Below, piece after piece: positions 22,000-29,644 of a stretch of DNA of 64,000 nt (positions within the stretch are counted from its first letter, which is position 1; every line of letters begins with the position of its first letter). Origin of the DNA: Zoogloeaceae bacterium. Its GTDB lineage: Bacteria; Pseudomonadota; Gammaproteobacteria; Burkholderiales; Rhodocyclaceae. Both the position numbers and the translations under genes were made by a program. The notes beneath the pieces are model-generated. The model had not been told where the DNA came from, did not search any database, and worked only from the letters and a program-made list of their open reading frames with translations. Where the stretch lies: positions 62,001 through 126,000 of the forward strand of contig JACKLY010000004.1 of assembly GCA_024235655.1 (NCBI GenBank), given 5' to 3'.

Positions 22000-22551
22000 A
22001 TGGCACTCAAATCCACCATTTGCAAGGCAGATCTGCAGATCTCCGATCTCGATCGCCACTACTACCAGGCACACAACCTGACACTGGCGCGGCACCCATC
22101 GGAAACCGATGAACGGATGATGGTGCGCCTGTTCGCCTTTGCCCTCTACGCCAATGAGGCACTGGCATTTGGCAAGGGCTTGTCGGCGGAGGACGAACCG
22201 GATCTGGTGGAGCTCGACCCCACCGGCGCCATCCAGCGCTGGATCGATGTCGGCCTGCCTGATGAACGCAATGTGCGTCGCGCCTGCCATCGCACGCGCG
22301 AGATGGTGCTGATCACCTACGGTGGCCGGGTGGCCGACATGTGGTGGGCGCAGAACGAGTCGAAATTCAACACCCTGAACAATCTGACCGTGCTCAATCT
22401 CTCGGCGGAAGAGGGGGTGGTGCTGGCCTCACTGGCCGGCAAGAGCATGCGCCTGCAATGCACGATCCAGGACGGCACGATCTGGCTGGCCGATGGTGAA
22501 GGCAATTACGAATTTGCGCCCCGTGTGCTGCGGCAGGCCGCGCAACGCTGA
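22000..22551 (+). CDS. yaeQ: YaeQ family protein
   Basis: 183-aa YaeQ protein. The family has a PD-(D/E)xK nuclease-like fold, and E. coli YaeQ was once proposed to affect transcription elongation; its true role is unknown. Recognisable blocks are MALKSTICKADLQISDLDRHYY (N-terminus), LTLARHPSETDERMMVRL and KGLSAEDEPDLVELD, followed by WIDVGLPDERNVRRAC. The ATG at 22000 gives the standard N-terminus; the frame's 30-codon upstream extension is ignored. It is divergent from the Cys-rich gene and convergent with the YitT gene, which ends 1 bp after it. Confidence 0.94.
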   Translation: MALKSTICKADLQISDLDRHYYQAHNLTLARHPSETDERMMVRLFAFALYANEALAFGKGLSAEDEPDLVELDPTGAIQRWIDVGLPDERNVRRACHRTREMVLITYGGRVADMWWAQNESKFNTLNNLTVLNLSAEEGVVLASLAGKSMRLQCTIQDGTIWLADGEGNYEFAPRVLRQAAQR

Positions 22552-23151
22552 CTACTGCCCGAAGTAGCGCCCCGGTTTGTGGTTGATGGTCAGCACCAGA
22601 TTGAGCATGAAGGCACCGAGGATCGATAGCGCAACTTTTTCGATGTCGACAATGAACAGTGCGCCGAGCACGATGAAGCCATCGGCCACCATCTGGATGT
22701 TGCCGGCACGCCAGCCTTTCGTTTTTTGCAGGTAGATGGCCATCACCCCCAGTCCGCCCAGGCTGGCCTGATGGCGGATGAGCATGAGCAGGCCGGCGCC
22801 GGCGAGCAGGCCGCCGATGACGGCGGCAAACAACGGGTGGATGCGCTCGATGCTGATCCATTGCGGTAACAGTTCGCTGTAGAGCGAGAGCAGGCCGACG
22901 GCGCAGAAGGTCTTGAGCGTGAATGCCTTGCCGAGCGCCTTCAGACCGAAGATGTAGAAGGGAATGTTGATCAGGAAGTAGAGTACGCCAAAGGGAATGC
23001 CGCTGGCGTAGTAGGCAAGGAAGGTGAGCCCGGCGGTGCCGCCGGTGAGCAGGCCGGCCTGGCGCAGGAAGAGGATGGCCAGCGCAAAGAGCAGGGTGCC
23101 GGTGAGCAGGGCCTGGGCATCTTCAAGGACATGGTGGCGAGGTGTTGTCAT
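22552..23151 (-). CDS. YitT family membrane protein
   Basis: 199-aa inner-membrane protein with about five to six hydrophobic helices, including LLTGTLLFALAILFLRQAGL, LYFLINIPFYIFGLKALG, FAAVIGGLLAGAGLLMLI and FIVLGALFIVDI. GGTAGLTFLAYYASGIPFG is a typical YitT motif. The family may transport small molecules, but no substrate is established. The ATG at 23151 is chosen; a TTG at 23169 is also in frame but lies against the slyX start on the other strand. The gene is divergent from slyX with only 18 bp between the starts. Confidence 0.85.
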   Translation of the reverse strand: MTTPRHHVLEDAQALLTGTLLFALAILFLRQAGLLTGGTAGLTFLAYYASGIPFGVLYFLINIPFYIFGLKALGKAFTLKTFCAVGLLSLYSELLPQWISIERIHPLFAAVIGGLLAGAGLLMLIRHQASLGGLGVMAIYLQKTKGWRAGNIQMVADGFIVLGALFIVDIEKVALSILGAFMLNLVLTINHKPGRYFGQ

Positions 23152-23169
23152 CGGATCAGGAGCAAACAA

Positions 23170-23370
23170 GTGGAATCACGAATTACCGAACTGGAAATCA
23201 AGCTGGCCTATGCCGAGGATCTGCTGGAAACGCTTAACCTTACCGTGTTTCGCCAGCAGGAGCAGATCGAAGTGCTGCAACGGCAATTGAGCGACCTGCA
23301 GAAGCAGATGCAGTCGATTCCCGGCCGCAGCGCCGGCTCGGCACTGGATGAACTGCCGCCGCATTACTGA
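23170..23370 (+). CDS. slyX: SlyX family protein
   Basis: 66-aa coiled-coil protein: ESRITELEIKLAYAEDLLETLN, continuing as heptads to about residue 47, then a short tail ending LDELPPHY, which is the classic SlyX C-terminus. It starts at GTG (23170) with AGGAG 8 bp upstream, so the longer frame from 23131 is not the real start. Function is unknown; the gene name comes from its position next to slyD in enteric bacteria. It ends 3 bp before the convergent rlhA gene. Confidence 0.92.
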   Translation: MESRITELEIKLAYAEDLLETLNLTVFRQQEQIEVLQRQLSDLQKQMQSIPGRSAGSALDELPPHY

Positions 23371-23373
23371 AGG

Positions 23374-25350
23374 TCAAGAATCTGCCCCTGGCCGCTGGCG
23401 ATGGAAGACCAGCGGTGCACTGACGGTGGTCGGGGGCGGTGACTGCAGGATGTGCTTCTTCATCTTGCCGACCACGTGCATCTCGCACGGGCGGCAGTCG
23501 AAACGCAGGGTGTAGGTTTCGCCACCGGACACCAGGGTCATCGGTTCGGCACGGATCTGGCCCTGTACGCCGGTAACGCCCTTGGCCTGCTTGGGGCACA
23601 GGTTGAATGAAAAGCGCAGGCAGTGCTTGGTCACCATCAGCGGCACTTCGCCGTCTTCCTTGTGCGCCTCGAAGGCCGCATCCATCAGCTTGACGCCATG
23701 TTTCGCATAGAAACGGCGGGCAGCATCGTTGTAGATGTTGGCCAGGTAGGAGAGCGATTCTTCCGGGTAGATGGCTGGTGGCTCTGCGGCCGGTTGGCGC
23801 GCTGGCCGCTGGTAGGCGGTGCTGCGGGCCGCTTCCAGTGCGCTGACTGCGTCGCGGCGCAGCGCGTTGACCGTGGAGGCCGGCAGGAACCACGGTGCTG
23901 ACAGGGCGAGCGTGATCTTGCGGGCGCTGAAGATCGTGGTGCCCAGCTTGCCGAGGTTCTCGCGCAGCGCAGCCTCCACCCGTTCGGGCTGGGTGGCGGG
24001 CGACTTTTCCATCGGCAGTACGACCTCGGCGCTGATACCGTCTTCATCGGTCAGGCGCAGGGAAAAACCTGCCGCAGTTTCGGCCAGCAACAGCTCGACA
24101 TCGATGCGCCGTTCAGCGGATTTTTTCGTCAGCGCCTGTTCCCAGGCATGGTCGCCGTTGCGGTTGATGGCGGTGCCCGGTTTCAGCCCGGGCAGGTCGG
24201 CAAGCGGCGTATTCGGCGTGCAGCGCCAGACATCGCCACGCTGTTCCGCAATATTGATCGGCAGACCGATCACCTCGCGCTTGTGCATGTAGTTGAGGCC
24301 GTCGCCATTGGACAGCGGCGCATTGGCTTCCATCTCGAACCAGCCCTGGCCCAGGCGGGTCACCGTGCCGATGGGCAGGCCAACGAATTTGGGTGAATCG
24401 AAGGCGCCGATGTCGGTCTTGCGCTCGTTCACAAAGTAATCGGTGGTGCCACGGTGGAAGGTCTTGTCCGGGTTCGGCGTAAAGAGCAGGGTGGTACGCC
24501 CCGACGACGCAGCGCGGTACTGCGGATTGCCTTCCATGAACTGGTCGAGCTGGCGGCGGTAGTGGCCGGTGATGTTCTTCACATAGCCCAGATCCTTGTA
24601 GCGGCCCTCGATCTTGAAGCTGCGGATACCGGCGTCGATCAGCGCTGCCAGGTTGCTGGTCTGGTTGTTGTCCTTCATCGACAGCAGGTGTTTCTCGAAG
24701 GCCACCACCCGGCCCTGATCGTCGGAGAGCGTATAGGGCAGGCGGCAATCCTGCGAGCAGTCGCCGCGGTTGGCGCTGCGGTCGGTATGGGCGTGGCTGA
24801 TGTAGCACTGGCCGGAGAAGGCGACGCACAGCGCGCCGTGGATGAAGAATTCGAGCGTGGCATTGGTTTCCGCATGAATCTGACGGATCTGGGCGAGGCT
24901 CAGTTCGCGTGCCAGCACCATCTGCGAAAAGCCGACTTCGCCGAGGAATTTTGCCTTCTCCACGGTGCGGATATCGCACTGGGTCGAAGCGTGCAGTTCG
25001 ATCGGCGGCAGGTCGATTTCGAGCAGCCCCATGTCCTGAATGATCAGCGCGTCGGCGCCCGCCTCGTAGACCTGCCAGGCGACGCGGTGGGCTTCCTCCA
25101 GTTCGTTGTCGTGCAGGATGGTGTTCAGTGCCACCAGCACGCGGGCGTTGTAGCGGTGAGCGTGCTCGGCCAGCCGGGCGATCTCGCCGATTTCGTTGCC
25201 GGCATTGGCACGGGCACCGAAGGCAGGGCCACCGATATAGACGGCATCAGCCCCGTGGTTGATGGCCTCGATCCCGAACTCGCCGGTCTTGGCGGGGGCG
25301 AGCAGTTCAAGGCGTTCGGGGCTGGCGGGTGTCGGCCGGGTGTCTGGCAT
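23374..25350 (-). CDS. rlhA: U32 family 23S rRNA hydroxylase RlhA (YdcP)
   Basis: 658-aa U32-family protein, the same size as E. coli RlhA, which is needed for 5-hydroxylation of C2501 in 23S rRNA. The N-terminus ELLAPAKTGEFGIEAINHGADAVYIGG is the TIM-barrel start. HASTQCDIRT is followed by the conserved FIHGALCVAFSGQCYIS and NRGDCSQDCRLPY cysteines, which in U32 proteins bind an iron-sulfur cluster. The long C-terminal half (DUF3656-type insertion, then CLRFSFNLCPKQAKG and DCRPCEMHV) separates RlhA from the shorter TrhP/UbiU types. It ends 3 bp from slyX in convergent orientation. Confidence 0.9.
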   Translation of the reverse strand: MPDTRPTPASPERLELLAPAKTGEFGIEAINHGADAVYIGGPAFGARANAGNEIGEIARLAEHAHRYNARVLVALNTILHDNELEEAHRVAWQVYEAGADALIIQDMGLLEIDLPPIELHASTQCDIRTVEKAKFLGEVGFSQMVLARELSLAQIRQIHAETNATLEFFIHGALCVAFSGQCYISHAHTDRSANRGDCSQDCRLPYTLSDDQGRVVAFEKHLLSMKDNNQTSNLAALIDAGIRSFKIEGRYKDLGYVKNITGHYRRQLDQFMEGNPQYRAASSGRTTLLFTPNPDKTFHRGTTDYFVNERKTDIGAFDSPKFVGLPIGTVTRLGQGWFEMEANAPLSNGDGLNYMHKREVIGLPINIAEQRGDVWRCTPNTPLADLPGLKPGTAINRNGDHAWEQALTKKSAERRIDVELLLAETAAGFSLRLTDEDGISAEVVLPMEKSPATQPERVEAALRENLGKLGTTIFSARKITLALSAPWFLPASTVNALRRDAVSALEAARSTAYQRPARQPAAEPPAIYPEESLSYLANIYNDAARRFYAKHGVKLMDAAFEAHKEDGEVPLMVTKHCLRFSFNLCPKQAKGVTGVQGQIRAEPMTLVSGGETYTLRFDCRPCEMHVVGKMKKHILQSPPPTTVSAPLVFHRQRPGADS

Positions 25351-25392
25351 GAGGAGGCAGGGAGGTGAGGCGGGTTGCCATTTTACCCGGGT

Positions 25393-26319
25393 TCAAGCCC
25401 GATGTTTGGCTGCCGCCGTGCTGCGCGGCAGGATGGCTTCGATCAGGTCGGTGATCAGCTCGGCCGTAATGCCGCCACGATCACGATCCGGGTTGTATTC
25501 GACGATCTCCAGCCCGAGAAGGCCGGGGAGCGCAGCCGCCCGGCGCAGGCCGGCCAGCACTTCACGCTCGTTCAGGCCGTCCGGCTCCGGGCTGCCAACG
25601 CCGGGGGCGAGGCGTGGATCGAAGGCGTCGAGGTCGAGTGTCAGGCCAAAGCCGTGGGGTGCGGAAGCAACGATGGCCAGTGCTTCGGCAAAACAGGCCT
25701 GGAAGCCCCGTTGTGCAATCTCTTCAGCGCCGATCACGCGCACACCGAGCCGTTCGAGAAATTCGGCTTCCTCGCTTTCGTAGCTGCGCGGGCCGAGGAC
25801 GACGGTGTGTTCCGTCAGCAATTGATGGCCGGGCAGGCCGAATTGCAGCAGGCGCTTGTCGCCACGGCCGAACAGACAGGCCAGCGGCATGCCGTGGATG
25901 GCACCGGAATGGCTGGTCTCCGGCGTATGGCTGTCGAGGTGGGCGTCGAGCCAGAGCAACCCGATCGGCGCCCCCTGCACACGGGCCACACCACTCCAGG
26001 TAGCGATGGCGACCGAGTGGTCGCCGCCAATGACCAACGGGAACTCGCCCGCCTGCAGGGTGCCGGCAACGGCGTCGGCCAGCCTTTGGCACAGGTTGGC
26101 AATCCGTTCGACCGGCGTCAGGCCGGGGCGATCCGGCGCATAGAGGGTTGCGCCCCAGTCGATTGCCGGATGGTGTTCAAGCTCATGCCAGGCTTGCGAG
26201 CGATGGAAGGCTGTCGGGCCATGTTCGCAATGGCGATCCTGCGCGCCGACACCGCTGGCGGCGCCAATGATGCGTACGCGGCGGGGCTGGGCGCTGTGGG
26301 TGCTGGCAGATGTCGGCAT
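25393..26319 (-). CDS. Arginase family protein
   Basis: 308-aa ureohydrolase-fold enzyme, most like arginase (arginine to ornithine and urea). The binuclear manganese motifs are present: GGDHSVAIATW (about 104-114), WLDAHLDSHTPE (about 130-141) and LTLDLDAFDPRLAPG (about 230-244). The segment SHSGAIHGMPLACLFG contains the conserved GxxHGMPLA. The last motif reads DLDAFDP rather than SxDxxDP, but the key aspartates remain. The ATG at 26319 is chosen; a GTG at 26379 would add 20 residues. It stands alone upstream of rlhA. An agmatinase or formiminoglutamase activity is not excluded. Confidence 0.88.
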   Translation of the reverse strand: MPTSASTHSAQPRRVRIIGAASGVGAQDRHCEHGPTAFHRSQAWHELEHHPAIDWGATLYAPDRPGLTPVERIANLCQRLADAVAGTLQAGEFPLVIGGDHSVAIATWSGVARVQGAPIGLLWLDAHLDSHTPETSHSGAIHGMPLACLFGRGDKRLLQFGLPGHQLLTEHTVVLGPRSYESEEAEFLERLGVRVIGAEEIAQRGFQACFAEALAIVASAPHGFGLTLDLDAFDPRLAPGVGSPEPDGLNEREVLAGLRRAAALPGLLGLEIVEYNPDRDRGGITAELITDLIEAILPRSTAAAKHRA

Positions 26320-26549
26320 GTTTGGTGTGGTGGTGAACCTTGTCTTGTCCGGTCCGGCAAAGGGTAGTGCATCAGTCACGCTTTGTCAGCCGGCGAGGTG
26401 CCGGAAACATGCGCTTACAAGTCGCGACAAACCGGTACCGAGAAGCTGTCGGCAGTCGTGTCGCCGGCGGCGTTATCCGGTGCATGGCAAGGCAAACATG
26501 GAATTTCCCTGTTTGCCCACCGTGCCACCGTATCTGAAGGAGCCGATGG

Positions 26550-27281
26550 ATGAAAAACAGGACATCGCTGACCGCCAGCCTGATGGCTGCAACGGTTTTT
26601 CTGGGTGGCTGCGCAGTCACGCCAGCAGCCGGGCCACGTTACTACGAGCCGGTACGGGTGGCGCCGCCACCGCCCAATATCGAACACGTCGGCATGCCCC
26701 CCGTCGTTGGCCATGTCTGGATCTCAGGCTACTGGAACTGGGGCGGCGCCCGTTACGTGTGGGTGCCGGGGCATTGGGAGGCGCCGCGTCATGGGCATTA
26801 CTGGGTGCCGCATCGCTGGGAGCGGGATGGCGATCACTGGCGGCAGCATGGTGGGCATTGGGCAAAGGGACATCAGCAACACCAGGAAGCGCGCCCTGTT
26901 CGTCAATTCGAACCTCGTGTTCCTCCGCACGTGGTGCACCAGCGGGAAACAGCGCCAGAAGTGTCACGTTCACAGCGACACAAGGAATTTCGTGACGAAC
27001 GTGAGGATCGTCAGGTGCGTGATGCATCACCACCGGAATCGCGCAGGCCCGGCCAAGCGCATGACAACCCGCACAGGTATCCGGAGCGTCGCCATGAATC
27101 GGCATCGGCTCCGGTATTCGAGCAGAAACGTGCCGCAGGCGTACAGGAAAGGCAGGAATCTTCGGGGCGGCGTGAGCGTGATGGGCGTTCGCAGAATGAA
27201 GAAAGAAAGGGCAGGGAAACCAATAGCGAGCGCATAAACGAACGCAGCAACAAGCGAGGTGTAGCGCTGGTCAGCGAATAG
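26550..27281 (+). CDS. YXWGXW-repeat lipoprotein with charged tail
   Basis: 243-aa exported protein. It has a lipoprotein signal peptide with lipobox LGGC (about 18-21). Aromatic W/Y/G repeats follow at about 57-105: VWISGYWNWGGARY, WVPGHWEAPRHGHYW and WERDGDHWRQHGGHW, typical of YXWGXW/BcpO-type proteins. The remaining ~135 residues are disordered and rich in Arg, Glu, His and Gln (RDEREDRQVRD, RRERDGRSQNEERKGRE). The ATG at 26550 has AAGGAG upstream. Function is unknown; such proteins are usually envelope-associated. It precedes the HDOD gene on the same strand. Confidence 0.82.
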   Translation: MKNRTSLTASLMAATVFLGGCAVTPAAGPRYYEPVRVAPPPPNIEHVGMPPVVGHVWISGYWNWGGARYVWVPGHWEAPRHGHYWVPHRWERDGDHWRQHGGHWAKGHQQHQEARPVRQFEPRVPPHVVHQRETAPEVSRSQRHKEFRDEREDRQVRDASPPESRRPGQAHDNPHRYPERRHESASAPVFEQKRAAGVQERQESSGRRERDGRSQNEERKGRETNSERINERSNKRGVALVSE

Positions 27282-27386
27282 TTGAGCCATTCAGCCGCAG
27301 GGGGGCGCGTCTGCAATGGCCGCCGGTTTTCCGGCGGGGTATGCGAAAATCCCGGCTTACCTCTTTGCATGCACCGGATGATTTCG

Positions 27387-28259
27387 ATGACGACAAACCC
27401 TCAGGACGATAAAAAAGATGCTGCACTGAAGGCTCAGCGTTTCAAGATGCTGGAGGACATTGCCCGCGAACTCTCGGGTGATGACATCAGCTTTCCCACC
27501 TGCTTCGATGCAGCATTGCAGATTCGCAATGCCTTGCGCAAACCGGAAGTCTCCCTGCGACAGATCGCCCAGAGCGTGAATATGGAGCCGCTGGTGGCGA
27601 CCAAGTTGCTGCGCGTGGCCAATTCCGTCAGCCATAACCCCGGTGGGCAGAAGATGGTTGATGTGGAGGCTGCCGTTGGCCGGGTCGGCGTTGAAACCGC
27701 GCGCTCGGTGGCTTTTGCCGTGGCCATGGATCAGCTCCTGCGTTCCAAGGACATGGTGATCTTTGGCGATTTTTCACGCGCCTTGTGGCAGCACACGATC
27801 AGAACGGCCGCGGCGGCACGGGTCATCGCCAAGCATTTCACCAGGCTCAACCGCGATGAAGCCATGATTGCCGGGCTGGTTCATGACCTTGGCGCGTTCT
27901 ACATGCTTTACCGTGCGGCACAGTATGAAGAGCTGCGCATCCGTCCGGACACCGTGCGTTACCTGATTGCCCAGTGGCACGAAAGCATTGGTGAAACGCT
28001 GATGAATGCACTGGGCTTGCCGGAGCATATCGTCGACAGCACACACGATCATGACCAAGCGCGCGAGGAGCCGGTTTTGGCACCGCATACGCTCAGTGAT
28101 GTGGTGTATGTGGCCAATCTGCTGGCAGGCGGAGTCGGCGAGTGGGCCAATATTGCTGACGATGCCGAGCCCAAGGCTGAATTACAGCACCCTGCGTATC
28201 AGGCGTTGGCCGAGGAGATAGAGGCTGAATTCCAGGAGCTGCTCGGCGCCTTGTCCTGA
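27387..28259 (+). CDS. HDOD domain protein
   Basis: About 290-aa protein dominated by an HDOD domain (about 25-235): ISFPTCFDAALQIRNALRK, LRQIAQSVNMEPLVATKLLRVANS and MIAGLVHDLGAFYML, the HD-like remnant. HDOD proteins are non-catalytic relatives of HD hydrolases that serve signalling roles, often alongside c-di-GMP or chemotaxis systems. No receiver or GGDEF domain is attached. I chose the ATG at 27387 (MTTNPQDDKKD); in-frame ATGs at 27369 and 27378 are possible. The gene ends 24 bp from the convergent AmpG gene. Confidence 0.88.
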   Translation: MTTNPQDDKKDAALKAQRFKMLEDIARELSGDDISFPTCFDAALQIRNALRKPEVSLRQIAQSVNMEPLVATKLLRVANSVSHNPGGQKMVDVEAAVGRVGVETARSVAFAVAMDQLLRSKDMVIFGDFSRALWQHTIRTAAAARVIAKHFTRLNRDEAMIAGLVHDLGAFYMLYRAAQYEELRIRPDTVRYLIAQWHESIGETLMNALGLPEHIVDSTHDHDQAREEPVLAPHTLSDVVYVANLLAGGVGEWANIADDAEPKAELQHPAYQALAEEIEAEFQELLGALS

Positions 28260-28283
28260 TTTTCCTGCTGGCTACTCAATCAA

Positions 28284-29609
28284 TCAGCTGTTCTGCTGGC
28301 TGCCGGTTTTTCCCCGTGCAGCCAGCCACACCAGCAGCAATACCGGTACGCCCAAGAGTGCGGTGCTGACAAAAAAGTTGCCGTAGCCAAAGTTGTCCAC
28401 ATACTGACCCGAGAAACCGGCAATGGTTTTGGGTAGCAACAGCATCATCGAGCTGAACAAGGCGTACTGTGTCGCGGAATAGCTGATGTTGGTCAGGCTG
28501 GAGAGGTAGGCGATGAAAGCGGCGGAAGCGATGCCGCTGGAGAGGTTGTCGGCAGAGACAACGAAGATCAGTGCCGTGACGTCGTGCCCATGCCCGGCCA
28601 GCCAGGCAAAGAGCAGGTTGGTGGCCGCGCTCAGGATGGCGCCCAGCATCAGGATGCGCATGACACCGAAGCGCATCGACAGCACGCCGCCGATGAAGGC
28701 GCCGACAAGGGTCATGATGACGCCGTAGATCTTGGTTACGGCGGCTACTTCGTCCTTGCTGAACCCCATGTCCACGTAGAACGGATTGGCCATGATGCCC
28801 ATCACCACGTCGCTGATGCGGTAGATGGCGATCAGGCCGAGGATCAGTGCCGCCTGCCATTTGTAGCGGCGCAGGAAATCGGCAAAGGGCTCGATCAGCG
28901 CACCACGCAGCCACTCAGCCGCATTGCGCGCCTGCGGCAACTCGCGGCGTGCGGGTTCGGGCGAGCAGAGTACCGTGACAATGCCGACCAGCATCGAGGC
29001 GGCCATGGCCAGATAGGCTACCTGCCAGGCGCCCTGTTGATAGGTAGCGGCAGCATCGGCCACCGGGGTGATTTCGGCGCGGGCGGCCAGCCACAGCGCG
29101 CCGGCCCCGGACCAGATCATCGCCAGCCGGTAACCTGTCTGGTAGGTGGCGGCCAGCGCGGCCTGCCGGTCAGTATCGGCTGATTCGATGCGGAAGGCAT
29201 CGAGTGCAATATCCTGCGTGGCCGAAGCAAAGGCGGTGGCCAGCGCAAACCAGACGATGGGCATCAGCGCCACGCGCGGATCGGTCAACGCCATGCCGGT
29301 CAGCGAGAGGACGATGGTCAGTTGCGACACCAATAACCAGCTGCGCCGGCGACCAAGTGCGCGGGTGAGAAAGGGAATGGGCAGGCGATCGACCAGTGGC
29401 GCCCATACCCACTTGAAACCATAGGCCAGCCCGACCCAACTCAAATAGCCAATGGTGGTTCGGTCAATGCCCGCTTCGCGTAGCCAGAAGCTGAGCGTAC
29501 CGAAAACCAGCAGCAGCGGCAGCCCGGCCGAGAACCCGAGTGCCAGCATGCGCAGGCACGCGGGTTCGAGATAGACGCGCCATGCCTCCCGCCAGTTGTG
29601 TCGGCTCAT
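28284..29609 (-). CDS. ampG: AmpG family muropeptide permease (MFS)
   Basis: 441-aa major-facilitator transporter with about 12 membrane helices. The N-terminus (LGFSAGLPLLLVFGTLSFWLRE, then WVGLAYGFKWVWAPLVDR) and the signature LGRRRSWLL are characteristic of AmpG. AmpG imports anhydromuropeptides released by cell-wall turnover for recycling, and can affect AmpR/AmpC induction where present. AATYQTGYRLAMIWSGAGALWLA is the middle motif. The C-terminus is short and cytoplasmic. It sits 35 bp downstream of the mechanosensitive-channel gene on the same strand, so the two may be co-transcribed. Confidence 0.9.
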   Translation of the reverse strand: MSRHNWREAWRVYLEPACLRMLALGFSAGLPLLLVFGTLSFWLREAGIDRTTIGYLSWVGLAYGFKWVWAPLVDRLPIPFLTRALGRRRSWLLVSQLTIVLSLTGMALTDPRVALMPIVWFALATAFASATQDIALDAFRIESADTDRQAALAATYQTGYRLAMIWSGAGALWLAARAEITPVADAAATYQQGAWQVAYLAMAASMLVGIVTVLCSPEPARRELPQARNAAEWLRGALIEPFADFLRRYKWQAALILGLIAIYRISDVVMGIMANPFYVDMGFSKDEVAAVTKIYGVIMTLVGAFIGGVLSMRFGVMRILMLGAILSAATNLLFAWLAGHGHDVTALIFVVSADNLSSGIASAAFIAYLSSLTNISYSATQYALFSSMMLLLPKTIAGFSGQYVDNFGYGNFFVSTALLGVPVLLLVWLAARGKTGSQQNS

Positions 29610-29644
29610 TGCACGTTCTTTCGGATAGGGTGCCTCACTTGCTG

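Noticed and set aside
26320..26549. Possible riboswitch or small RNA between arginase and the YXWGXW gene
   Set aside because: I found no stable stem, conserved core or terminator; it holds only the ribosome site AAGGAG before 26550.
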